A stretch of DNA of 9,248 nucleotides from Clostridiales bacterium (GTDB lineage: Bacteria; Bacillota; Clostridia; Monoglobales; Firm-18): the NCBI GenBank assembly GCA_031255355.1, contig JAIRSR010000146.1, positions 1-9,248 on the forward strand, given 5' to 3'. A program made the position numbers and the translations under genes. Below, piece after piece: positions 1-6,540 of the stretch. A model generated the notes under the pieces. The model saw only the letters and a program-made list of their open reading frames with translations, ran no database searches and had not been told where the DNA came from. Each line of letters opens with the position of its first letter. Positions within the stretch are counted from its first letter, which is position 1.

Positions 1-2723
1 TTCGGGTGTTCGCCGCCGCTGACATACGTGCCGCCGTCCGCTTTAACCGCCGTCACGCATGTGTGCGTAATGTCGCCCGCGTTCTTGCTTTTCATGGACG
101 AAATGACGCTGCCTGTCCCCTCGCTCCAAAACAGCGTCGCGCCGCCGCCGAATTTCCCTGCGGGAACCGCCGTCGCGCCCGCTACGTCATACATCACCAA
201 GGCGTAAAGCCCGCCGCTCGTTTTTACGGCGGTCACGCCGGGCAACTCCCACACGCCCCCCGCGCGCTCCGTCACCAATTCCCCCGCCGTCACGCCGCCG
301 TCATCGCTGTCATACGCGAGCAACAGCGCGTTTAACCATACGCCCTTTTGCGAGGCGGAAGTATCATACGCGCCCTTGTACGGCAAAAAGTATTTCAGCG
401 CGTCCGCCGCCCACGCGTCATTGTTGATGACGGCGGTGTTGAGGTTGCCGTGCGCCGCTTGGCTGTGGAACATAAACTTTCGGTACGCCAAGGGAAATTC
501 GCCCCGCGCCAGCGTATCCCCGGGGTAGTTCGCGCTCGATAACGGCGCGTCCGCGCGGCAATTCATCGCCGTTGGGGAAAATAGTGTGCCGTCGGGCTGC
601 GGAATCCAAAAAAGTTTCTTAAAATCAAAGTTTTTCTGAATCGCCGCTTGCAATACGGCAATCAGTGAATCGTCTGCGGCAGGGAGGTTTTTGTAGATGT
701 GATACGCCGCGACTGTGTGATACATATTCAGACTGTCATAGTTTCCGTCCGGCCCCGCTTCCTCCAAAAAGTACCCCGCTGGGTGCTGTCCGTACTTGGA
801 ATTTGCGGTATACGGCGCGGTAAGGTACGCCCGCGATTGCCGCTCAAAATACCCCAAAAACCGCGCCTCGCCCGTCGCGGCGTAAACGCGCAAATGCCCT
901 AACATCATAAACGACCATTGATTGGATTGATAGCCTTTCAAATCCGCCAACTTGTCGCCGACCGCCAAAACCGCCTGCTTCCAGACCTCTTTTTGTTCCG
1001 CGCTCAGCACGGAGGACTGACACAGCAAGGCGTAGGTTTCGGCAATCAGCGTATGATAACTAAAGATAATGCCTGTCACCGGGTAGGTGGTAAAGCGCAA
1101 ATCAGAGGTGCGCGGTAAATCCTCGCCCGAAATCCACAGCAACTCACTCATGGAATTGAGAATCGCCCGCCGCGCCAAAGCCGCGTTACCGTAGGCGGGG
1201 TTCAACGCGCCCGGTTGCGTGACCGCCGCCGCAAGCGCGTTGACTGCCCTGTCGCCCCCCGCCGTCACCACCTGCCCGAAGCGCGGGTGTTCCGCGTCGG
1301 TAATTTGCGCGGAGAGGATCGCGTCCAGCCCGGATAAAATTCCGTTTCTGCCGTAAAACAACGCTTCGCGGCGCGGGTCGGTGATCGTATCCCATGAAAT
1401 ATCGTTCACGGTTGGAAAGGTCAGGTTCACCGCCAAATCACCCGCCGCCAATTGCCGCATTGCCGTGTACAGCCGCGCCTGCAACGCCCCCGCGAACACA
1501 AAGCCGTCCCGCGCCGCCGTCCCGCCCCGCAACGCCCGCGCCGCCTGTTCCGTGGGACACAAAAGCCCCGGTACGCCGTCGATCGTGAGGAACCCCGCGC
1601 CGCCAACGTTTAATTTGTAAATACCGTCCGTCACGGGCGCGTCTACCGTGAGCAGTTTGCGCCCGCCGCCCTGCGGCGCGGACGGACTGCCGAGCGTTGC
1701 GCCGTTCGGGTCAAACAATTCCGCTTGCGCCGCGCCGACGGCTTCCACCGCGATAAACCCGCTTGGCAAGGTGTTGCCATGTTCGTCGCCCGGGCGGGGG
1801 CGGGTAGTTTCCGCCGCGTACAAATACAGCGTTTCCGGCAAATTCGGCGTAACGCCGAGCATTGGCTCCCCGCGTACCCCCCAAATTTCCGTCGGCGGTA
1901 TGCCGATTTCCAAAAGGTCCCCGGTGCGCCCGCCGCTGAACGATACGCGGTACACCCCTGCTCGCGGGTTCGGGATTTGCAATACCCGCGTTTCGGTGCG
2001 CGTTTTTTGTTCGGTAAATTCGCTGTACGCGACCAGCGTTCCGTCCGGGTCAAATACCCGCGCGTGGGCAATCGGCGTGAACGGCTCGTTTGCCGCCGCC
2101 GTCGAGGTGCGTCTGAAATAAACGTGCCGCAACGCGCCGCCGTCGTACCGCGCCAGCATACCAAAGCCGCGCACGTTGCCGCCAACCGCGCGGTTGACGC
2201 TTTGCTGTGTGATCATGCCGGCGGGAATCGGCGCGTCCGCAGGCGGTTCTGCCGGTACAAGTTTCACCGCGTCCGCTATTGTGTAGCCCGCGCTTGCCGC
2301 AGAGAGTTTCACATAAGAACCGCCGTCCAGCGCGTAGGTACCGAGCGGTCGCCACTCGCCGCCGCCCTCCGTTTGATTCACCGTCGCGGCTTCCTCGCCG
2401 TTTTGCGTCCGCACCGTCACGGGCGCGTCGGTCGGCGCGTTGCCGTATGGCTCCGCCCAGCGCAGATAGACCTCATACATGCCCGCTGTGACGGCGCAAT
2501 CCCACCGCGCCCAACTTTCCGCGTTGGCGGCGGGGTCCGGGTCCGCACAGTAATTCACGCCGAAATAACCGTCGTTCCACCGCGTTTCTATCCAGTTGCC
2601 GAAGCGGGAAAACGCCGCGTCCGTGTTGTCGATGAACACCGCGCCGCCCTCCGCGCCCCGCGCCGGCGGCATGGCGGTGCATAGCATTGCCGTTACGCAC
2701 AAAACACAGCACAGCAGTTTCAT
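1..2723 (-). CDS. Large secreted multimodular protein, probable polysaccharide lyase (3' end outside window)
   Basis: Reading starts at ATG 2723 and stays open for 907 codons to the left edge, so the C-terminus is missing. A signal peptide is visible (MKLLCC then a hydrophobic run to about residue 17, likely cleavage near ARG-A, 23/24); its four cysteines are odd, but no lipobox is seen. Residues about 29-157 form a golvesin/xanthan-lyase-type module (FIDNTDAAF, YEVYLRW, GYTIADAVK). Two similar beta-sandwich units follow (FDPDG at 224, FDPNG at 337). About 414-800 is helical and alpha-barrel-like, with NQW at 601-603, PDGNY ending at 662, MYH at 667-669 and FHSQ near 753. From about 805 a beta-rich region begins. 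A helical barrel followed by a beta domain is the layout of PL8, heparinase and related lyases, and a GH88 gene upstream fits a lyase that makes unsaturated ends. The lyase call is inference; the family is not identified. Ribosome site AAAGGA lies 11 bases before the ATG. Confidence 0.7.
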   Translation of the reverse strand, partial: MKLLCCVLCVTAMLCTAMPPARGAEGGAVFIDNTDAAFSRFGNWIETRWNDGYFGVNYCADPDPAANAESWARWDCAVTAGMYEVYLRWAEPYGNAPTDAPVTVRTQNGEEAATVNQTEGGGEWRPLGTYALDGGSYVKLSAASAGYTIADAVKLVPAEPPADAPIPAGMITQQSVNRAVGGNVRGFGMLARYDGGALRHVYFRRTSTAAANEPFTPIAHARVFDPDGTLVAYSEFTEQKTRTETRVLQIPNPRAGVYRVSFSGGRTGDLLEIGIPPTEIWGVRGEPMLGVTPNLPETLYLYAAETTRPRPGDEHGNTLPSGFIAVEAVGAAQAELFDPNGATLGSPSAPQGGGRKLLTVDAPVTDGIYKLNVGGAGFLTIDGVPGLLCPTEQAARALRGGTAARDGFVFAGALQARLYTAMRQLAAGDLAVNLTFPTVNDISWDTITDPRREALFYGRNGILSGLDAILSAQITDAEHPRFGQVVTAGGDRAVNALAAAVTQPGALNPAYGNAALARRAILNSMSELLWISGEDLPRTSDLRFTTYPVTGIIFSYHTLIAETYALLCQSSVLSAEQKEVWKQAVLAVGDKLADLKGYQSNQWSFMMLGHLRVYAATGEARFLGYFERQSRAYLTAPYTANSKYGQHPAGYFLEEAGPDGNYDSLNMYHTVAAYHIYKNLPAADDSLIAVLQAAIQKNFDFKKLFWIPQPDGTLFSPTAMNCRADAPLSSANYPGDTLARGEFPLAYRKFMFHSQAAHGNLNTAVINNDAWAADALKYFLPYKGAYDTSASQKGVWLNALLLAYDSDDGGVTAGELVTERAGGVWELPGVTAVKTSGGLYALVMYDVAGATAVPAGKFGGGATLFWSEGTGSVISSMKSKNAGDITHTCVTAVKADGGTYVSGGEHP
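2253..2639 (-). other. Golvesin/xanthan-lyase-type binding module of the lyase-like protein
   Basis: This encodes residues about 29-157 of the gene starting at 2723. The order DNTD near the start, WARWD, YEVYLRW, TVNQ, GEW, LGTY and GYTIADAV is the hallmark I know from golvesin C-terminal-like modules found on xanthan lyases and other secreted glycan enzymes. The fold is a beta-sandwich thought to bind carbohydrate or to assist attachment. A partial copy of the same module type is present in the protein at the right edge of the window. Recognition is from motif memory, not from a profile search. Confidence 0.75.
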
Positions 2724-2734
2724 GTTATAACCAT

Positions 2735-2740
2735 TCCTTT
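2735..2740 (-). promoter_or_regulatory. Ribosome binding site of the lyase-like gene
   Basis: AAAGGA sits 11 bases before ATG 2723, a slightly long spacing. An out-of-frame ATG between them (2733-2735 region) reads ATG GTT ATA ACA TGA and ends on the true start, so it could only couple weakly. Confidence 0.5.
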
Positions 2741-2747
2741 CCGCAGA

Positions 2748-2774
2748 CACAAAAGGCTGATAAAGCCGCTTGTG
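2748..2774 (-). other. Hairpin between the deacetylase and lyase-like genes
   Basis: On the transcribed strand CACAAGCGGCT and AGCCTTTTGTG can pair around a TTATC loop, giving about ten pairs including one G-U and one C-T mismatch. No strong U-run follows, so it is a poor intrinsic terminator. It could instead stabilise or process the mRNA or attenuate the downstream gene. A second small GC hairpin (GCGCG, loop, CGCGC; 2782-2795) precedes it. Confidence 0.45.
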
Positions 2775-2805
2775 CCGCTATGCGCGTGATCGCGCGAATT
2801 TAGCC

Positions 2806-3510
2806 TCATACGCCGCGCGACGCACGAAAAATATCACCATTCGTCGCGTACCAAACATCATCAAATCCGCTGATAATACGGCAAAAATCCTCAAAACGCC
2901 GCCAACAGTTGAGCGGATTATTTTCCGTATCAAACTCGAAAGAATGTCCCCAAAGGTAAAAAACGGCGGGTTTGTCGGTTTTGAGCCGCAAAAACGCATT
3001 TGCGAGGGTGAATAAGTCCTCGTCCTTGTGGTGACAAGTCGGGTGCCAGAGCAAAAAGTCCTCCGGCAAATCAAAGCCGTGGGTGGACTTGGTCGTCCTG
3101 CTGTAGCAGACGCGCTGTTTTTTCAGTTCGTCAAGCGTCGCTTCGTTGTAGGTGCCGAACGGATACGCCATGCCGATGACTTCCGCGCCGAACACCTCGC
3201 CAAGCGACGTTCTGTCGTCCGCGACCTCACGCCCGATTGCGTCGGGCGCAAGCGTTTCCAAACGCGGGTGCGTCACGGTATGCGCGGCGATTTCATGACC
3301 CGCGTAAATCTCTTTTGCTTGCGCGAAAGACAGCCGCGTCACCTCCGCGCCGTTCCGTTCGCGGTATTCGGGGTTGCGCATGGTGCCCGAATTGAGGTTA
3401 AAGGTGCATTTTAAGCCGTACTTGTTGATGATTTCCGTAAAACGCGCGTCTTGCGCCGTGCCGTCGTCGTAACTGAGCGTAAATGCTTTTGAAAGACCGT
3501 TAGGAAACAT
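2806..3510 (-). CDS. NodB/CE4-type polysaccharide deacetylase, apparently cytoplasmic
   Basis: This 234-residue protein carries the NodB-homology motifs of carbohydrate esterase family 4, which removes N- or O-acetyl groups from glycans using a divalent metal. Motif 1 is LSYDDG (D15 base, D16 metal ligand), motif 2 is HTVTHP (metal-ligand H77 and H81), motif 3 appears as AYPFGTYN (115-122) and the late histidine motif as WGHSFEF (H189). The protein is little more than the catalytic domain. No signal peptide or membrane segment is seen at the N-terminus (MFPNGLSKAF). Most CE4 enzymes are exported, so this one may act on imported, acetylated oligosaccharides next to the GH88 enzyme (inference). 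Start ATG 3510 is fixed by a very strong AGGAGGAGG site; the gene lies 45 bases after the GH88 gene. Substrate is not readable from sequence. Confidence 0.87.
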   Translation of the reverse strand: MFPNGLSKAFTLSYDDGTAQDARFTEIINKYGLKCTFNLNSGTMRNPEYRERNGAEVTRLSFAQAKEIYAGHEIAAHTVTHPRLETLAPDAIGREVADDRTSLGEVFGAEVIGMAYPFGTYNEATLDELKKQRVCYSRTTKSTHGFDLPEDFLLWHPTCHHKDEDLFTLANAFLRLKTDKPAVFYLWGHSFEFDTENNPLNCWRRFEDFCRIISGFDDVWYATNGDIFRASRGV

Positions 3511-3516
3511 TTTTTT

Positions 3517-3525
3517 CCTCCTCCT
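3517..3525 (-). promoter_or_regulatory. Strong ribosome binding site of the deacetylase gene
   Basis: AGGAGGAGG followed by six A and ATG 3510. The two overlapping AGGAGG registers give spacings of 9 and 6 bases, both usable. It is the strongest such site in the window and fixes the start of the deacetylase. Confidence 0.85.
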
Positions 3526-3550
3526 TTGCGGGTTGTATAACCCTTTGCGG
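3523..3550 (-). repeat. Short direct repeat flanking a small palindrome
   Basis: CCGCAAAGG occurs twice (3542-3550 and 3523-3531 on the minus strand), and the bases between and overlapping them form GGGTT ATAC AACCC, a 5-pair hairpin. The downstream copy runs into the ribosome binding site of the deacetylase. Function unknown; it could be chance in such a short gap. Confidence 0.4.
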
Positions 3551-3555
3551 ATATT

Positions 3556-4758
3556 TTACCACGCGGGATCGATATTGTACAGTATTCGCGCTAATAATTC
3601 CGTAAAATAATAATCACCGAACGCGCAATATGACATATTTCCGTTTTGGCATTTCAAAATACCGTCCTTTTCCGCATCGCCGTCAAAATACTCCCCCGCC
3701 AATGACGCGGCAATCAATTTCGCGGCGGCGGCGCGTTTCGCGCTTCGGCGCAGTGCTTCCGCCTCTAAGAACGCGCACGCCGCAATCGCCGCCGCCGAAG
3801 TATCCTTATTATATTTGACGTTCGCGCCGTCCGTTTCGTCCCACAAAAAGCCCTCCTGCCCGCCGCCGCAGCGCAGCGCGGGCTTGCCGGGCGGCAAGCG
3901 GAAATCCCAAGCGGGTATGCCGTCCGCGCCGCATAGGTCGATAAACGCGTCCGCAACCCGCTCGAACGCTTCAAAATACCGCTCGTACCCGGTGTAACGG
4001 TACGCGAGGATTAAGCCGTAGATTGCCCACGCCGTCCCCCGCGCCCAATGACTGCCCACGCCGAAGCCGCAGTAATTTTCCTCCCCCTCATACGCGCCCG
4101 TTTCCGGGTGGAATCCCGCCGCGTGGCAGACGGAAGCGTCCCGCCGTATAAACCGTTTTAGCGTGACGTCGGCGTGTGCCGCCGCAACGTCGCGGTAAAA
4201 GGTATGCCCCGTCTGCTCATGCGCCCAAAACAACAACGGCAGATTCATCATGCAATCAATAATCGCCAAACGGCGGGTTTGCGCGGCGCGTTCCTTTGGT
4301 ACGCCGTCGGGGACGGTATCGTCCATACGCTCCCACGCGCGGATATAGCCGCCGTTCGGGATAAACCGTTTCGCCAGCGTGTCCGCGGCGCGTAAGCCCA
4401 ATTCCCGCGCGTTCGGGTCGCCCGTCAATTTGTACAGGTCTACCGCGTACAGGCTGTACAAAAACCCGGTATCGTGCATGGTATCCATGCCGTATACTCT
4501 GATTTTTTCGTCATACGCCGCGTACAGGCTGTACAGCCATTGCAACAGGTCTGTACCGCCGTGCGTGCGGAGCGCGATTCCCGCCATGCCCGTGAAAAAT
4601 GAGGGAGTCCACACATACAAATTGCGCAATGGTACGCCGTCGCGGTTGAAATACTTGCCGTCCGCGCTTGCGGGAAATTCCCGGATGTCCGCGCCGATCC
4701 GCCGTGCGTTGTTGCGGATTTTTGTTACCACAGTTTCGTAAATTTGATGATATTCCAT
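3556..4758 (-). CDS. Unsaturated glucuronyl hydrolase, glycoside hydrolase family 88
   Basis: This 400-residue protein, close to the usual length of about 380, belongs to the (alpha/alpha)6-barrel GH88 family. These enzymes release the 4,5-unsaturated uronic acid left on oligosaccharides by polysaccharide lyases, by hydrating the double bond. The signature HDTGF holds H95 and D96, and the catalytic aspartate is D168 in IIDCMMN. H212, R240 and W244 (WARGTAW) follow with the same offset from D168 as H193, R221 and W225 from D149 in the Bacillus sp. GL1 enzyme, as I remember that structure; W50 and W142 match its W42 and W134. No signal peptide is present, so it is cytoplasmic and needs imported oligosaccharides. 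It lies 14 bases after the flavoprotein gene, with AGAGGA 7 bases before the ATG. Glycosaminoglycan, xanthan or gellan-type preference cannot be read. GH105 is the main alternative and fits less well. Confidence 0.94.
   Translation of the reverse strand: MEYHQIYETVVTKIRNNARRIGADIREFPASADGKYFNRDGVPLRNLYVWTPSFFTGMAGIALRTHGGTDLLQWLYSLYAAYDEKIRVYGMDTMHDTGFLYSLYAVDLYKLTGDPNARELGLRAADTLAKRFIPNGGYIRAWERMDDTVPDGVPKERAAQTRRLAIIDCMMNLPLLFWAHEQTGHTFYRDVAAAHADVTLKRFIRRDASVCHAAGFHPETGAYEGEENYCGFGVGSHWARGTAWAIYGLILAYRYTGYERYFEAFERVADAFIDLCGADGIPAWDFRLPPGKPALRCGGGQEGFLWDETDGANVKYNKDTSAAAIAACAFLEAEALRRSAKRAAAAKLIAASLAGEYFDGDAEKDGILKCQNGNMSYCAFGDYYFTELLARILYNIDPAW
4443..4535 (-). repeat. In-frame 18-base direct repeat inside the GH88 gene
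   Basis: The plus-strand string CCGCGTACAGGCTGTACA occurs exactly at 4443-4460 and 4518-4535, 75 bases (25 codons) apart and in the same frame. It encodes LYSLYA twice, at residues 75-80 and 100-105. Each copy contains GTACAG-G-CTGTAC, a 13-base palindrome. The repeat falls in successive helices of the barrel, so coding for similar helices is the simplest explanation. Confidence 0.8.
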
Positions 4759-4765
4759 ATGATTA

Positions 4766-4771
4766 TCCTCT
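4766..4771 (-). promoter_or_regulatory. Ribosome binding site of the GH88 gene
   Basis: AGAGGA with 7 bases to ATG 4758, located in the 14-base gap after the TAA of the flavoprotein gene. It fixes the start and supports cotranscription. Confidence 0.8.
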
Positions 4772-4772
4772 T

Positions 4773-6524
4773 TTAATAGATTCGTATTTCAAATATTTTC
4801 GCGCAGGGCGCGCCGTGTGTCGAGAGCGGCTTAATCGTCACCGCGTCGCATACCGTATCGGTATCTATCACGTTCAAACGCTGATAATTCCCGCGCGTTT
4901 CATAGGTTTTTACCGGCTTCCCCCGGCGGCTGAAAATCACGTTGTAATCCTTTACCAACTCATGCGGCATACCCTCCGTCTGCGCTTCCAGGACGTAATA
5001 AAAAATACTCGGCGTAATGGGGCGGCTGAGGTTGGAATCGAACGTGACGCGCAACTGACGCACCCGCGTTTCCGAAAATTCAAGTTTGAGGTGCGCCGCC
5101 GTTTCGCTTAGCGGGTTGGAAATCCACGCGTTCCCCTCCCCGCCGACTTCCCGGGTAACGCCGTTGATGACGTTGTCCGCCGCCGCCAGGGAGGGGGAAG
5201 CGGAAATCGCCGCCGTCCGCGCGAGGTCTAACGGGTCGCTGTTTTTCACGTTCGGCAAATACGCATCCTCTTTGAGCAGGATTTGCTGAAGCGTCCCGAT
5301 ATGTTCCAACACCCCGCGCGGCGTTAAACCGTGCCGCAAAGCGTACGCCGCCGCAACGCCGCAAGCCTGCCCCAGCACCGACAGCGTACACATCACCCGC
5401 AGGCTTCCGAACGCCAAATGCGAAGCGGAAACAATCCGCCCCGCCAGCATTAAATTATCAAAATCTTTCGCGTAAATACAGCGGTACGGAACTTCATACA
5501 CGTCAGGCAAATAAATAAAATTGGTCGGAGGAAGTTCCCGGTTGTGGAAGCCGCCCTCCGCGTGCATATCCATAGGCCACCCGCCGTAGCCGATGGTATC
5601 GGGGAATACCGTATGGGTGAAGCAATCCTCCCCGGTCAAGACATAATCGCCCTTGACGCGGCGCGAATCCCGCTTGCCGGGCAGCATACCCATCCACGTC
5701 AGTTGCATGTTCGCGTGTTCCGCTTTGTGATGTTCCTCGTTTTTCAAGTGATTCCACACGCCCCACGCGGTTTTTAACAGTTCGTCGCGCGTCCCCTCGG
5801 CGTTGCCGATGATGTCATTCATGTCGCCGCTTTGCTCCACCCACCAATAGCCGCTTTTACAGCGCGAATGGTCGCGGTGCGCCAAATCCTCATGCGAAAA
5901 TTCATGGGCGAACGACGGCTTGACAAACTCCCGCGCTTCCCCCGCGTCCTCCGCTTGAAACAGTATGGTAGAACCCATGACGGAGTTGTTGCCCGCCTCC
6001 GGCGCGTGGCGTTCGCCGTAGACAGACCGCGCTTCCTGCCCCGTCATACACTCCGCGCCCGCCTTTGCGGAAAGTGTACCGTCCCCCGTCGCGTCAACAA
6101 AAATATCGGCGGCAATCTCAAACACGCGCTCACTGGTCAGTTGGTGCGCTATAATGCTGACGATCCGCTTTTGCTCCGTCTTTACGTCGGTGAAGTGCGT
6201 GTTGAGCAAAACGGTTAAGTTTTTTTGCGTGTACGCCTTTTCCCACAAAATCATGTCCCAAACATAGTAGTTATGCCCGGGGTTGCGCCGCTTATTTTCC
6301 AACAGCAGTTCCTCGATAATGCCCGTTTCACGCGCGTTTGGGCGGTTGCTGTGGTTATCCGCGCCGCAAACGTGCATTTTGCACTCGCTGGACGCTACGC
6401 CGCCGAACATCGGCCTGTTTTGCACAATTACCGTATCCGCGCCGTGACGCGCCGCCGCAAGCGCGGTGCATAGTCCCGCCATACCGCCGCCGATTACGGC
6501 AACGCTGAATTTCAACTGTTCCAC
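4773..6524 (-). CDS. FAD-dependent oxidoreductase (FAD_oxidored type) with C-terminal beta domain
   Basis: With the start at GTG 6524 the protein has 583 residues. An N-terminal Rossmann fold for FAD is clear: VAVIGGGMAG (GxGxxG at 12-17), then a VIVQ strand and FGGVASSE. The motif CKMHVCGAD (from 48), DATGDG (144-149) and the late GQACGVAAA (385-393) match the FAD_oxidored family (PF12831), found widely in polysaccharide-utilisation regions but mostly without known reaction. From about residue 432 a second domain follows, rich in beta strands (LKLEFSETRVRQLRVTFD), resembling a galactose-binding or discoidin-like fold. No signal peptide, so cytoplasmic. Linkage to GH88 and the lyase-like gene suggests oxidation or reduction of a sugar intermediate (inference); the substrate and electron acceptor are unknown. 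The longer reading from GTG 6533 (586 residues) is disfavoured because its codon overlaps the ribosome binding site. Confidence 0.9.
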   Translation of the reverse strand: MEQLKFSVAVIGGGMAGLCTALAAARHGADTVIVQNRPMFGGVASSECKMHVCGADNHSNRPNARETGIIEELLLENKRRNPGHNYYVWDMILWEKAYTQKNLTVLLNTHFTDVKTEQKRIVSIIAHQLTSERVFEIAADIFVDATGDGTLSAKAGAECMTGQEARSVYGERHAPEAGNNSVMGSTILFQAEDAGEAREFVKPSFAHEFSHEDLAHRDHSRCKSGYWWVEQSGDMNDIIGNAEGTRDELLKTAWGVWNHLKNEEHHKAEHANMQLTWMGMLPGKRDSRRVKGDYVLTGEDCFTHTVFPDTIGYGGWPMDMHAEGGFHNRELPPTNFIYLPDVYEVPYRCIYAKDFDNLMLAGRIVSASHLAFGSLRVMCTLSVLGQACGVAAAYALRHGLTPRGVLEHIGTLQQILLKEDAYLPNVKNSDPLDLARTAAISASPSLAAADNVINGVTREVGGEGNAWISNPLSETAAHLKLEFSETRVRQLRVTFDSNLSRPITPSIFYYVLEAQTEGMPHELVKDYNVIFSRRGKPVKTYETRGNYQRLNVIDTDTVCDAVTIKPLSTHGAPCAKIFEIRIY

Positions 6525-6529
6525 ATGAA

Positions 6530-6537
6530 TCACCTAC
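6530..6537 (-). promoter_or_regulatory. Ribosome binding site that decides the flavoprotein start
   Basis: GTAGGTGA at 6537-6530 matches the extended anti-Shine-Dalgarno complement GGAGGTGA at seven of eight bases. Its GTAGG core lies 8 bases before GTG 6524, a normal spacing. The alternative GTG at 6533-6531 lies inside this site and has no purine-rich site of its own upstream. The site begins 4 bases after the stop codon of the preceding gene. Confidence 0.7.
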
Positions 6538-6540
6538 TTG

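Noticed and set aside
1643..2185. Minus-strand frame of 180 codons
   Set aside because: It is in another frame inside the lyase-like gene; its Arg- and Cys-rich, low-order protein is a frame shadow.
1725..2684. Long plus-strand open frame of 319 codons opposite the lyase-like gene
   Set aside because: The opposite strand carries a continuous frame with signal peptide and recognisable modules. The plus-strand translation is rich in Arg, Ala and Val with no motif, as expected antisense to GC-rich codons.
2748..2774. Intrinsic terminator ending the operon before the lyase-like gene
   Set aside because: The stem has a mismatch and a wobble pair and is not followed by a U-run. The next gene is on the same strand a few bases on.
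2806..3510. Loss of function in the CE4 protein because motif 1 is SYDDG instead of the common TFDDG
   Set aside because: The two aspartates and both motif-2 histidines are intact, and Tyr in this place is a mild change that is seen in related proteins.
4668..5111. Plus-strand frame across the flavoprotein and GH88 junction
   Set aside because: It is antisense to two well-supported genes, has no ribosome binding site that I can see, and no recognisable motif.
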